Below, in pieces: positions 19,086 to 30,231 of a stretch of 64,000 nt of DNA. The stretch is from NCBI GenBank assembly GCA_964035575.1, contig OZ037880.1, forward strand, positions 1 through 64,000, in the 5' to 3' direction. The position numbers were made by a program, and so were the translations under genes. A model generated the notes under the pieces. The model had not been told where the DNA came from. It ran no database searches and saw only the letters and a list, made by a program, of their open reading frames with translations. The stretch's first letter is position 1; each line of letters begins with the position of its first letter. This stretch comes from Rhynchopus sp. YZ270_cl-10. Its lineage: Eukaryota; Euglenozoa; Diplonemea; Diplonemida; Diplonemidae.

Positions 19086-21482
19086 TCAATCTTCGGGTGT
19101 CGTGAGCTCTTGTTGCTTAAACTTTTTTACCTGTATTTTATGAGGTTGCAAATGTATTGCACGGTGCACATACCACAGTCTTGGTCTTGCCTCCAAAGTT
19201 TCCCTCTAGTGAAACGGAGAAAGAGTTTCCGTCGAGCACTTCTTTTATCACCCCTTCTGTCCCTTTTTCTGCGATTACCTTTTTGGTCGGTGAGAGCCAA
19301 TCTGCCAACAGTGACACCTTCTTGCCCACCAGTTCGTCATTGCCGCCTGCACCTCCGCCACCTCTACCGCCACCTCCTCCTCCACGCCCTCCGCCACCTC
19401 CACGACCAGATGGCTTCGCACCCCGGCCTGCTGCACCTCCTCTGGCTGCACCTGCTGCTCCAGACCCCCTCCCACCCGCAGCAGGCGGGGGTACATCCTT
19501 GGCCACCTTGGGCACCGAATCAGCAGGTTTGCTGTTGAGAGGCCGATGTTCGGGATCTGCAGGCTTTGCCGTTGCCCCCTCCTTCAACGGCTTCGGAACA
19601 ACGTCAAGCTCGTTTTGCCTGTTTTGTTTTATAATCGTTTGTGGCGTTCTCAAGCACTTACCCACATACCTGTACCAATACGTGCCGCCAAAAGGTCCCC
19701 GCACCTGGAACGGGTCGCTCCTCGAAGACTGGTCATCCACAACCACACCCACTTCGCCAAACTGGAGCACACCTTCTTCCCTCGAGAAGGGGCGCAATTT
19801 CACATAATCACCCACAAGCGGAGTAACCCGTGATGGAGATTCTGTCACAGGCGAAGCTTGTTGTGTGGCATTGATGGACTCTTGCTTGGGCAGCTGCTTC
19901 TCCTGAGCTAGGTCCAGAAGCGACGAGCTGACGAGCACCGCAGAGGGCCAGATGTACGTTTTGTTGTCTAAATGCGTGATTTGCACTACTTCTTCTTGCT
20001 TCACAATGGCCTCCAGAAACGGGGTGATGAGGCCGGGGTGGCCGCACTTCTCAGACATCTCCTCCATCCAGAGTTCGGGCGTGATGGCAAGAACCATCTC
20101 CTTCACAGAAACGCAGTCTTTGCTGATCCCCACGATGGACCCCTCAAAAATGCTTGGACGGATTAGTGGTTGGAACGCGCTTATCGGAAGCCAGGCAGTA
20201 TCGTCGTGGGCAAGGCTGACCTGCAGTGCATCTGCCGTTTTGTTTGTGTCTGTGATGACGCCAACCCTGCCACAGAATTTCTCGAGCTCCTTTACCCAGT
20301 TGATGTGAAAGCTGTGACGCACTTGCTGTAAAAAGTGTGAAAGGTGGATTGCGTGAAAACTTGTGTGCATACCTCCTCGCAGTGCGGGACAACAAAGACA
20401 CTGCTACTCAGCCACACATCGTGCCACGCAAGACGCAGGGAGCGGATGCCGTCTAACGGCCACCACACATCTTTTCCTTCCACCACAAGGACTGCGCTGT
20501 CGCGTGTTATGGTCTTCACCGTTGCCCGACGTCCGCCATATCGAATCAAAACGCTCAAAGGAAGGTTTGCGTTGTGCATCTGTAAGGTTGCAGCATTAAA
20601 GCACATTGCTAGAAATTGTTGTTACATACGTCGCCAATAGAGTCGGAGATCAATACCTGTTCCCCGTCTGTGATGTCGTCTTGCGTCACTTTCCGGAATT
20701 GCTCCTGTGCTTGCGACCACACGGCATCTGCACCGTGCATGGTTGCCTCCAATAACAGCACCGAACGAGACTATGTTTTTTTTTTTGTTTGTTTTTGTCA
20801 CACCAAAAGATCTAAAATGGAAACAGTCTTTCTTACATACCACTGTAGCCCTGAGCGGCCATGTGTGGGCGGTACCATCCTTCTGCAGGAGCCGCACTGT
20901 TCCTGTGAGTTTGTCGGTCAAGTCATATCGCTGCACAGCAGCCTCTTGACCGCAGTACTGCGCCATGGCGTCGCTCCACCCTATGGAGATGCTATCTCTG
21001 CACAAGGCTTGGATGTCAGCAGCGCTTCTCAAGATGAACAGCATGTCGCCTGCTTTCACTCCGAGAGGATGGTTCTTGTCAATGGATGAACTTGAATCGT
21101 CGCCTAGCGAAAGTGCTTCGAGAGGCCATGTGAAGACTGTCCCGTCTGCGTGCACAGCGCGAAGAACGCCGTCCTTTTTGTCGGTTGCATCGAAGCGGAC
21201 GACACGTGCAGACTTACCGCAGTACATGAGCATCTCGGGGGTGAAACCGGCAGCACCGTTGGTGATGAGCACACGGCGGACGTCGTTTGCGTCTTCATTG
21301 ATGACAACATCGACACCTTCCCACGGCTGCTTCCGTGCCGTGGGGGGTGTTGTGCTGGGAGGGGAGGAAACGGTGCCAGGGAGCGGCTCTTTGCTTTGAG
21401 ACACAAACAGAACAACAGCTAGTGCCGCACCTGCAACGGCAAGAAAATACCACGAGCTCGAATGCTGTTTTGGTGCAAACAT
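19086..21482 (-). CDS. Membrane-anchored protein with Mind-bomb-type SH3 repeats and Gly/Arg-rich segment
   Basis: Five exons (21,482-20,841; 20,770-20,630; 20,579-20,373; 20,325-19,174; 19,130-19,086) give 728 residues. The introns are 43-70 bp, start with GTATG and keep phase 0. A hydrophobic segment at residues 12-30 (FLAVAGAALAVVLFVSQ) suggests a signal anchor. At least four repeats follow with the pattern CG-x-x-A-x-V...V...D...WPL (for example CGKSARVVRFDAT...WPLEAL and CGQEAAVQRYDLT...WPLRAT). These resemble the Mind bomb SH3 repeat that packs against partner proteins. A Gly/Arg-rich linker (about residues 600-650) precedes a final KOW-like domain. The short last exon is inferred from a GTG-GTATGT donor; without it the frame would end at 19,138. 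The family assignment is by pattern only. Confidence 0.7.
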
Positions 21483-21783
21483 ATTCGTTACAAAACGTGT
21501 AAAGAAAGGAAGGAAAAACTATGTAGCAAAGTTGTGTTTGGTAAAGCTATTCCCGCAAAGGGTACATTGTAAGAAAAATAGTGTGTATCTGTTGTGGTGA
21601 GTTTGGAATTGTTTCGTGTAACTTACAACACAAAACAAAATGGGCCTTTTTTTATTGCAAAGTTGGAATAGTAGAATGTGCAATATTACTACTTTCCGCA
21701 TGGTACACGAAATAGTCTCTATTTTTTTTTGGGAGGGGGAAGTTACAAAAAAATCAATGGAAATAAAAGAAAAGTTCATGAGA

Positions 21784-21815
21784 TAACGGATAAGCCTCTC
21801 GTGATCAGTCACCTT
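21784..21815 (-). repeat. Recurrent hairpin, copy 1
   Basis: On the transcribed strand it reads AGGTGA, an imperfect stem around the loop word CGAGAG, then a T-rich tail. It lies in the 381-bp gap between two minus-strand genes (21,483-21,863), in which I see nothing else. Confidence 0.65.
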
Positions 21816-21863
21816 AAAACAAAAGTCGGTTGACACGGTATTAACAAGCATGTATGTATTGAT

Positions 21864-24800
21864 CTATTCGTCTGAGTCCTCTGTGATCTGTTGAGACAAA
21901 CGTCTCCAGTTCTGTACAGCGGACTGCGCGCTCTGTGCGTATGCCAGGCTGGCCACTGTGGAAGAGCGTGAGGGAAGTGCGGAAGAGATGTGTGCATCCT
22001 GGGTGGCAGGGGACGGGTATGTGTAGAACGTCTTTTTGTTCAATATCGCGTCGTCGTCGTCGTCGACGTCGTCAAGAACCCTTCCTTGCTCACCTTCGAG
22101 GCTCTGCGTGTGGGAGGCGCTGTCGATGCAAGACGCTTCCTGGGTGTCGGTTCTCTCGTCTGACGGCGTCATGTACTGCTGGAAGGATTCGAGACTGTAC
22201 GACGCCTCCTGTTCCAACTCCATCTCAACTTCCTCGTACCTGAAGTCCATATCAGCAGGGACGCTGTCGGCAAGGTTGGAGAACGCGTTGAAGGCAGAGT
22301 ACTCGTGTGGCGCATCATCCTCAACGTGCTGGTGTCCGTGGGTGCCTTCGTGTTGTTCGTGGTGCCTTTCGTCGTACTCGTACTCATCGTCATATTCGTT
22401 TGTAGAGGTGTCGCCCCACAGCTCGGCACTGCGCTCACGGTCCGTGCATTTCTTGAAGATGGTCTTGGACGTGTTGCAGATGGACGGCATGAAGGTGCAG
22501 TCCTGCATCTCGGCGTTCTCTTTGTTCTTGCGCATCGAATCGAGACGCATCTGACGCTGCTTCTCCTTCATGATGCTGCGCTGTGCAAACTCCTCTCCAC
22601 CCGACACTGCACTGCAGACAGTCCTGCAAAAGAAGAGGTGACCACACAACACACTAATGTTCATACCTTGTATCGCTATCTGCACATGACGATGCACAGG
22701 AGGGCCCACCTCCGCCACCACCGCCTTTTGTGAAGAGAACGGATCCGTGTTTCACACCACCACGTTCGCCTTTGGAGGACGACGTTTCGTACAAAGGACG
22801 TCTCTCGATTCTTGTGAGGATCTGTTGCGTCGCCCTGTGGCGTGGGGTGGGTGGGGTAGGGTGCCAAAGGCGAAAAAATATACGTACCTGCTGAGCTTCG
22901 CGGGGGCGACGTGGCCTTCTTCTGCAGAGATTTCGCTTTTCTTCTTCGCGATCTTCCGCTCTGCAGCTTGGCCCTGCGCAAGGAGGCGGTTCACGACAGT
23001 GTCCTGCCTGTGGCCACGCTCACGCTCTGTGGCGGTGTCGGTGCGTGGCGCTTTTGTGAAGAGGATTGTTCCCCTCTTGTGTCCAGGGGGCGACGGCGGG
23101 TTCGCACCTTGCTGCCCTGGCGCAGGCTCGCCGGAGGGTGTGTAGCGGAGGTGCCCTGTGTTTGGGTCGTACATGTCACGCTCGGCTTGCTCGATGACAC
23201 GTGCCTCCTGCCGTGCTACCCTTTGGATGGCGTCGTTGTGGAGACGCTCTGCTGCGTTGCCTCTGTTGATCCTGGCCGCAGAGGCAGTGATCTTCGGCTT
23301 GAACATTGTTGTGTCCGTCTGCACGGGTGTCTTTGCCTGGCGATGTCTGGCAAACCGCGTCTCCCAGTCCTGGATAGGGCCTTTGGACGCACCCGGACGG
23401 CGGCCCAGCTCCTGGCTCTTCTTGCTAAGGTGGACACGTCTGTTCTCCTTCCCTGCACGCTCCTCTTCAACCTCGCGCCGCTGGAGGGCTTCGTTGCGCT
23501 GGTTGCTGATCTTCTTCGCCCACTGCTCCTGACGCTCAATGAAGTCGCCCTTCACTGCAGCAGCCTTCCTTGTGATGACTGGGCCTTTCGAGATGGTGGC
23601 CATTTCCTCCATGACCTTTGCTTCGCGCTCGTTCTGCAGCTTTTGCTGCCTGTGAAGGTGTGACATACGAAAGAAAATAAGCTAGTTTCATGTACTTTCA
23701 CACAGATGCATCTCATATTCTATTTGTTGCAAAAAAAAAGTGAAAAGAACAGAGAAAAGGCAAGCGTTTCAAAGAGGTATAAACAAGTATCTTCTCTCCC
23801 CACCCTTACGTACACTGAAGGCAGCGTGCATAGCGAGGATGGGTGCAAATATGTGAAACCAGATCGTGTGAATTGCGTGTGTCATTGCGTGTGTTCAGGA
23901 GTGTCCAAGGTTTCGTATCAAACACTTTCCAAAGAAAAGCGTCAAACTCGACTGTAAACGTTGTTTTTTGTGTTATTCATCCTAACCTGCAGCATGGCGA
24001 GACGTATCAGGACACCTACCCATTGCGGGTGCGTGCATTTACTTGCATATGAGAAATTTGAAATGTGTGGTTTGCAGGTGTACATACTTCATGTGCTCCC
24101 TTGCGGCACCTTTGAAGTAGAGGCGCTCGCCTGCAGTGAACTGTGTGAGGAGCGCGTCGTCGCCGATGTCGTCGCCGAAAGTGTCGTCGTGGAAGGCTGC
24201 GTCGTCTGCGTCGTCGAAGCCGTCGTGCGCTGTGCTGCCTGACGTCATGGTGGTGTCGTGCAGTGCAGGTGGCAGTGGTGGTGCCCCTTGCTTGCACGGA
24301 CTCGCAGAGTGCATCCTCTTCGCAGGCGACCCCGCACGCATAGCCTTGTTCCACGCATCCTCACCAGACTTCTTCAGCGCTGGAGGCGAAGACGCTCTCG
24401 ACCACAGACACTCTGACCGCAGCGCATCTCGCTGTGCAGCCTTTGCCGCATCGTCGTCGTAATGCTTTCTGTTGTGCAAAGGGAAAAGGGGTAAAAGAAA
24501 GTGGGGAAGTGTCAAAGGAGGCCATACCCAAGCAGGCGTTGGTACGTGTTGTCGTCTATCGGGGCGATCTGCTTGACCGGTGCGTGGTGTGGGGAGGCGG
24601 TCCCGGGCGGGCTGTAGTACCCGATACGCCCGTCTGCGGCAGACCACCTGCCCTTCGCGTCGTCGACGGTGATGCCGATGATGAAGAGCTGCTGGGTGAA
24701 GCCGTTTGCCGCCTGCTTGTCCTCATGCGAAAGGGCGTGCACACGCTCCTCACACATTTCGGTGATCTCTGCACTGGAGATGAACGGCTCTTCTTCTTCA

Positions 24801-25366
24801 ATGTCTTCGAACGCGTCTTCTGCAACAGTCTCAGGCGAAGGCAATGCTGCTGCGTCTGCGTCTGCATCACAGGGAAGGTCCTCAAACTCATCTGCCACGT
24901 TGGCAGCAGTGGCATGCGGCACGTCCACCTCTGCAAGCCCTGCACCCGCAGAGCCTGCAGCGGAGACGTCTCTGCTAGGGGGCTGCTGCCTTGCCTTCTC
25001 CGCTTCTTCGTCTTTGATGATCTCCATTGCACGCTCTTCTCTCTCTTTGCGCGCCTTCTGCGCTTTGCCCAACGCTTCTGCAACTCGAGTCGCATCCTGA
25101 AGCACCTTAGAAAACCCTGCCAAGGGGACGCGGCGGCGGCGCTGTGGCTTTTCTGCGTCGTCAGCGTCGTTCAAGTCTGTGAGGCTAGCCGAGCGCGCCA
25201 AAGGCGAATCACTCAGCGCCACAGCTTCGTCACCACCTGGCGACGCTACAGGGTGCACAATGCTGCTGGAGGCACGCGACCTGCCGGACACACTCCCACG
25301 TTGCGATGAGACATACGCTCCACCAGCAGACCTGACAGCGTGGGTCTCAATGAAATCATCTTCCAT
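21864..25366 (-). CDS. Large charged protein with FxPxI motifs, probably cytoskeletal or flagellar
   Basis: Five exons (25,366-24,528; 24,468-24,088; 23,649-22,888; 22,834-22,667; 22,623-21,864) add up to 969 residues with matching phases. The ATG at 25,366 was chosen because a long pyrimidine tract ending in CCTTTTCCAG lies 29 bases upstream. The protein is hydrophilic and rich in Asp/Glu, Arg and Ser. It holds words such as TTMFKPKI and CTFMPSI, a helix RLHNDAIQRVARQEARV and YDPNTGHLRYTP. Similar words recur in many conserved euglenozoan cytoskeletal and flagellar proteins, so a role there is a reasonable guess. Coiled-coil propensity is high at residues 415-500. Intron 2 is unusually long (438 bp) and I see no further exon in it. 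Confidence 0.7.
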
Positions 25367-25851
25367 ATTGCCGTCTGGTGTGGCGTGAAGAGGGGCTGGA
25401 AAAGGGGAAGGAGGAAGGAGGGAAGAAAAGAAAGCAGAAAGAAAGTTCGCTATTCTAAACCTTGCTGGTTTTTGTAATGTTGAGAACATTTGGAGGGGGT
25501 GTAACACCACGAAACGTGGAGAACGAACGTTCCTTTTACTGCAACACCCTACGTGGTTTCCCTTGCTGCAACACAACACATCGACAAATGTGGTCTTGCA
25601 AAGAGGACCAGAGAAATTTGATCTGAAATACAAAGCCCTCTCGTGACAGTGTACCTTGGTGCATGACCGGTGCACCGGGTGGACCCAACCATGGGGTCCT
25701 ACATCCACTTCGAGGTTCATATCTGACACGCTCTACCCCCGCTTCCGCTCATCGTCAGATGAACGGAGTCAAGGAAACTGAAATAACTATTTCAGTCAGA
25801 CACCTACGGATGCTGGCAACAGCAGAAGTCTGCACCCAACAGTGCCACGCC
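25367..25851. other. Intergenic stretch with a short palindrome
   Basis: No gene is seen in these 485 bases. They contain the acceptor tract of the downstream gene (about 25,395-25,440) and a perfect inverted repeat ACTGAAATA-AC-TATTTCAGT at about 25,778-25,797. Confidence 0.6.
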
Positions 25852-27075
25852 CTATGCATGTGTAGCTTTTTGTGGTGCAACAACGTAACCTGATGAACTG
25901 ATTGCCCGCTTTAGTGTGTTGGCGCCTTCAGTGTCACCTGCGGTTCTGTAAACGGCCAACATCGCCGACTGGAGCTTTCTGTCCTTCAGCCCCCTCTTGA
26001 CTGCTTCGGCATACTTCTCACTTGCGGCCTGCACATTGCCAGATGCAACGCACCCTTCGACAAATGTCACATATGAGTGCAAGATCGGTGAACACGATTC
26101 CGCAAGCCCCTTCCACACCTTCTGCATGCCTATGACGTCGTTGGCAGACTTGAACACTCGCAACAGAGCCGTCCACTCGTTGACGGACAACACAACATTG
26201 TGGCTGATGCTTTCCTGAAAGTAGGACGACGCCCGTGTTACGTTCGCCCCGCACTGTGCAAGTAGCGCTTTGAGAGTGAACGCGTCCATCAGAACATCAG
26301 TTTGGTTGTGCATAAAACGGAATATCTTGTCTGCATCATTGAGCGTGGTGCAGGCACCTATGGCATTGTTGAGAATGTGAGGAGAGTGTCGGTTGTTGTT
26401 CGCACGGTACGCTGCACGCACAACACGACTGATGTTCTTGTACCTCCGCTGGAAGTCTTCGTGTGTGGATTGTCCGGACCTAATGAAAAGCAAGGCGGCT
26501 GTGTAAGTATGTGTCGTGCGAACTGGTGGGGAAGGTTCGTTCTGACGTTCGCACAGTTGCCGCCACAACGCTAAGAAATCTGCTGCTGCATTCGTTTTCG
26601 CGGCAGAGTGCAGAAGTGTGTTGTAGGTGGTGATGTCTTTCTTCGTCATTCCGCTTGCCAGACGCATCGCTTGCACATGCATCCCTGCACGACTGAAAAT
26701 GCTCAGCGCTGCATTGTGTGAAGCTATACCCACAACATTGCCCTGCTTCCGCAAGTGGTCCATGCGGGCAAATGTTTTGGTCTCGAGGATTTGTGCTTGG
26801 CTGCCTGTCCTTTTCTGCTTTTTGTGTTGTTGTTGTGTATCAAGGCGGAGCTCGCGTGTAAGCAGTTTTGCCACTTCTTTGTCAGAAAGCTTGGCTTCAG
26901 GGGCACGCGAAGTGCGCATCTTCTCAGACTTCTGAGACCCCTGCACTGCGACAACGGCATCTTGCGCAGGGGCAGCCTTTTGCACCACGCGCTGAATGCG
27001 ACGAGCAATGTCATCTAGCTTCTGCCACACATTACTGGCTGGGATGCTGGCAAGGGGCGCATTGCATCGCAGCAT
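25852..27075 (-). CDS. Pentatricopeptide-repeat (PPR) protein, probably mitochondrial
   Basis: A single-exon gene of 407 residues. The first 30 residues are poor in acids and rich in Arg, Leu and Ala (MLRCNAPLASIPASNVWQ), compatible with a mitochondrial presequence. From about residue 105 on there are helical repeats of PPR type, for example HNAALSIFSRAGMHVQAMRL, TYNTLLHSAAKTNAA and WTALLRVFKSANDVIGMQKV, which bind single-stranded RNA in organelle transcript processing. A Lys/Gln-rich patch lies at about residues 80-95. A pyrimidine tract with CACAG ends three bases before the ATG, which fixes the start well. No specific RNA target can be named. Confidence 0.8.
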   Translation of the reverse strand: MLRCNAPLASIPASNVWQKLDDIARRIQRVVQKAAPAQDAVVAVQGSQKSEKMRTSRAPEAKLSDKEVAKLLTRELRLDTQQQHKKQKRTGSQAQILETKTFARMDHLRKQGNVVGIASHNAALSIFSRAGMHVQAMRLASGMTKKDITTYNTLLHSAAKTNAAADFLALWRQLCERQNEPSPPVRTTHTYTAALLFIRSGQSTHEDFQRRYKNISRVVRAAYRANNNRHSPHILNNAIGACTTLNDADKIFRFMHNQTDVLMDAFTLKALLAQCGANVTRASSYFQESISHNVVLSVNEWTALLRVFKSANDVIGMQKVWKGLAESCSPILHSYVTFVEGCVASGNVQAASEKYAEAVKRGLKDRKLQSAMLAVYRTAGDTEGANTLKRAISSSGYVVAPQKATHA

Positions 27076-27078
27076 ACT

Positions 27079-27115
27079 CTGTGGAGGTTAGGGTAGGGAT
27101 GGGATGGGAAGACGT
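27079..27115 (-). promoter_or_regulatory. Putative spliced-leader acceptor of the PPR gene
   Basis: Read on the minus strand, a C/T-rich tract of about 35 bases ends in CCTCCACAG three bases before the ATG. There is no possible upstream coding exon in the 321-bp gap to the lipase gene, so the site fits trans-splicing better than a cis intron. Confidence 0.6.
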
Positions 27116-27396
27116 AGAGAAGAAATGTATGGGCAGAGAGTCGTGTGTGGTTTCGATTGAGCGAATCAAATTGGCACAAAAAAGGTGTGTTCTTTTTATT
27201 GAAAAAAGGAGAGAAAGAAAAGGCATAAAGTCGACAGTAACACCCAGCCAGTCAGCGACTGGTGTCCAAACGAAAAAGCAAAAAAGAGTTGTGGCTAGAG
27301 CAAACTACTTTAAAATATTGGTACAGAGGACATAAACGCAAAGCTAGCAAGCAATCGGGTTAGGTATAACGATAAAAGCGCAGTGGGTCATTCATT

Positions 27397-30231
27397 TCAT
27401 CGCAGCTCAAAGAAACACGTGTCGCAGACAGGGATGGGGTTTGGGTTTCTTTCAGAAGATAGGCGGTGGTTTCTGCATTCGGAGCAGACCACGTTTCCGC
27501 AGTGATGGCAGTGCAGCTGCGATCTCAACCGAGACGCTGCAGTGCTGCTTGTGGCACACCACGAGAACGGACTGCTGCAGCTGTGGCATATCTTTGCTTT
27601 GCTGAACGGCACCCACGGTGTCACCTCCAGCTTCTGCTTCCTGCACTCCCTGAGCGCTCGCAAGGAACGTATGAACGCGTCCATGCGGTGGTCGTCACCC
27701 ATCTTCGCGCTCACTTCTATTTTATCAAGGGCAGTGGCCCAAGGCCGTAAATGTGTGGCCTTGGTGACCCCACAACAGCCGTATACGTGCACAATCTCGC
27801 CGGGTGGTCGGAGGGGCTCGGTGTCGATTTCCAGAGTGTCTCTCCCTGCAAGTCGTGCGCCCCACGCATCGCGTCCAATCAAAGCACACCCGCCAACAAG
27901 CCCCTGCGACGCCAACGTGCACTTCCACCCTTCGATGTCTGCGCCAGAGGGGATCAGACGTTCGCCGCTTTCGTCTTCGGCCCATATCTCGAGCACTCTG
28001 AAGTCGGTGCGTTCTGCTGCTGCTGCAATCGATGCAGCGATGTCGTGCACGCGGGTCTTCGAGAAGTCGATGCTGAGGACGCCCAGGAAGGTGGGCTCCT
28101 CTCCAGGCTCCGAGAAGCGCATGGACAGCAGCTGGTGTGTGCCCTTCACGTAGCCATCGCCATCGATGACGTAGACGGAAGGCGTGCTCTTCAGGTCGAA
28201 CGTGTCCTCCAAAGGTGTCTCGATATCCTCCAGCTCTTGCAGCCTGTGCGAGGACGTCTCCACAAAGAGCTTTGCCGTCGACGCAGACGCGAAACCCAAC
28301 TGTGCTGCCGCAAGGCTGCGCAGCACTGCAATCGGCGACTTGCGGTTGATCTCCTCAAGCACGAATGCACCTGTCGCGTGCAGCACACGCACATTCACGT
28401 AGCGGCCGTCCATCACCTCCTTCAGCGCTGCGACGTATTTGTGCAGACTTGGGTTTGCGTCGCTAGTGAGGAGGTTTGTGTACGCTGAGGTGTGCACGAC
28501 ACGTGCCATCTTTGACGTGGGTCTGATGCGTGGCGCCCACACCGTTGCAAGGCGGTTCAACAGGCCGGAGGTGTCGCCTGACAGGTCCTTCGAACTCCGT
28601 GCCTGCAGAACTGGGTCGGACAACGCATTCATCAAGTACCGCACAGAGTGTGTGCGTGCACGTGGCACAAGGTCGTCGCCGTTGACGCCCGTCAGGCAGA
28701 ACGATTCTGCATACTCGGCAAACGCACGGTCCGAACAAGACGGCATCGCAAACGCGACGCAGCGCAGGTTAGGAAGGATCGAGTCCCGCAGCATCGCAGT
28801 GAGGAAGACAGCAATGCCGGCACCCAGTGAGTGCCCCACCATGAGGAAGCTGTACCCCTTCTTCTTCAGCTCAAGCAGCGACAGGAAGAACTTCATCCAC
28901 ACCCAGATCGCCGAACGCAGCATCCCTTTGTGCACCTCAAACGTGCCTTTCGAGAGGTGAAGCTTTTCGGGCACTGCACAAATGTCGATCAAAACATCGG
29001 ACGTATGCTTCGTGCCTCTGATAACGACGACAACCTGCTTCTTCTTCTCGCTGACGAGGAGTGCGAAGGGGGGGTGCCGTGCAGGATGCAGCGCTTCGTA
29101 GTGGACCAACGTGTAGCCAAACTGCTTGTTCATGCGGCCTACATCTGCAGCAGTTTCTTGGTAGATGAACTTCGCAAGCGGGGCGTACTCAGCAAGAGTG
29201 TCGACCATGCTCTGGGGCGCCTCCTCGTGCACGACACCGTTCTCCTCGCCTGTGTGCTCCTGTTGTGACATCGTCGGGTGGTTCCCCCGCTCCCCTCTTC
29301 TGTACACCAGCAGGTAGTACAGCCCCACAGCAAGCTGCCGCGGTGGGATGTGGTACCCCGCAAGCTCCTCGCACGCCATCAGTGCAGCCAGGTCCGTCAG
29401 GGCCTCACCCACATCAGCGCTCAATGAGACGTACCCAATCATGAACGGCGTGATCGACTTCAGAAGGTTGAACTGCCCGACAACCTTTAGAGCAGTGTTC
29501 CACTTCTGAAAAAACGGTGATATTGCTGTGGCCACTGATGCAGCACCGTCTGCGACTCGCAGCACTAGGTCGGTCTTTGTGTCCTCGGGGTATTCATACG
29601 CGTCGAGGCGCTGGTTGAGGTAGTCCTGCACACGGCCTGTTGCGATCTCTGTGCAGGCTTCGAGGCAGTCTGCACGCTCGCTGAAGGTCATATCAACGTA
29701 GATGCGGGAGTACGTATCCATCACGAAGGAGCCCCACTCTGGGTCCTCTGCCACACCAAGCCACTTCTCCAGGTCAAAGTTGACTGCAGTGGTGCTGGCC
29801 AGCGCGAGCACGGCCACAGTACAGGACTCCCACACAGCAGGCACTGTGATCTGCGTCACAGCAACACACGCCAAGCACGCGGAGACCCCTGCCACAGCTG
29901 CCTCCACGCGTCGCTCTTTTGCCACCTGCATCAGCAAGACCACATGCGGTGTACGCTGCAGCAGCCTTAGGTACGGCAGTCTACAGTCGTCGTCCTTTGC
30001 AGCCTTGAGCCACGAACCTACTGCAGACCACCCCCAAGGCAAGGCGTCCTGACGTGCAACCAGCATAGCGGACGAAGGCGACGAGGATGGGGATGAGGAG
30101 GACGACGAGGAGGAGGAAAGTAGCCCCAAGTACACATGCCCCCCCTGCGACGCCTGCTGCAACATCGCCACGTACCGAAGGTCCGTTTCGCATGTCTGCT
30201 CCTGTGGCTTCGCCTTCCACCCCCACCACAT
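27397..30231 (-). CDS. Class 3 lipase (DAG-lipase-like) with C-terminal FYVE-type zinc finger
   Basis: A single exon of 944 residues. Two hydrophobic stretches near residues 100-140 suggest membrane insertion. The alpha/beta-hydrolase carries the nucleophile motif GHSLGAG near residue 465, preceded by VVVIRGTKHTSDVLID, as in class 3 lipases and sn-1 diacylglycerol lipases. The last 75 residues form a FYVE-like zinc finger with eight Cys/His ligands (CHSC, LHCHHCGNVVCSEC, CDTC), which in other proteins binds phosphatidylinositol 3-phosphate on endosomes. The frame is open to 30,258, but an AG acceptor (ACATATAG) lies downstream of that first ATG, so the ATG at 30,231 is preferred. It is likely an endomembrane lipid hydrolase; the substrate is not deducible. 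Confidence 0.85.
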   Translation of the reverse strand: MWWGWKAKPQEQTCETDLRYVAMLQQASQGGHVYLGLLSSSSSSSSSPSSSPSSAMLVARQDALPWGWSAVGSWLKAAKDDDCRLPYLRLLQRTPHVVLLMQVAKERRVEAAVAGVSACLACVAVTQITVPAVWESCTVAVLALASTTAVNFDLEKWLGVAEDPEWGSFVMDTYSRIYVDMTFSERADCLEACTEIATGRVQDYLNQRLDAYEYPEDTKTDLVLRVADGAASVATAISPFFQKWNTALKVVGQFNLLKSITPFMIGYVSLSADVGEALTDLAALMACEELAGYHIPPRQLAVGLYYLLVYRRGERGNHPTMSQQEHTGEENGVVHEEAPQSMVDTLAEYAPLAKFIYQETAADVGRMNKQFGYTLVHYEALHPARHPPFALLVSEKKKQVVVVIRGTKHTSDVLIDICAVPEKLHLSKGTFEVHKGMLRSAIWVWMKFFLSLLELKKKGYSFLMVGHSLGAGIAVFLTAMLRDSILPNLRCVAFAMPSCSDRAFAEYAESFCLTGVNGDDLVPRARTHSVRYLMNALSDPVLQARSSKDLSGDTSGLLNRLATVWAPRIRPTSKMARVVHTSAYTNLLTSDANPSLHKYVAALKEVMDGRYVNVRVLHATGAFVLEEINRKSPIAVLRSLAAAQLGFASASTAKLFVETSSHRLQELEDIETPLEDTFDLKSTPSVYVIDGDGYVKGTHQLLSMRFSEPGEEPTFLGVLSIDFSKTRVHDIAASIAAAAERTDFRVLEIWAEDESGERLIPSGADIEGWKCTLASQGLVGGCALIGRDAWGARLAGRDTLEIDTEPLRPPGEIVHVYGCCGVTKATHLRPWATALDKIEVSAKMGDDHRMDAFIRSLRALRECRKQKLEVTPWVPFSKAKICHSCSSPFSWCATSSTAASRLRSQLHCHHCGNVVCSECRNHRLSSERNPNPIPVCDTCFFELR

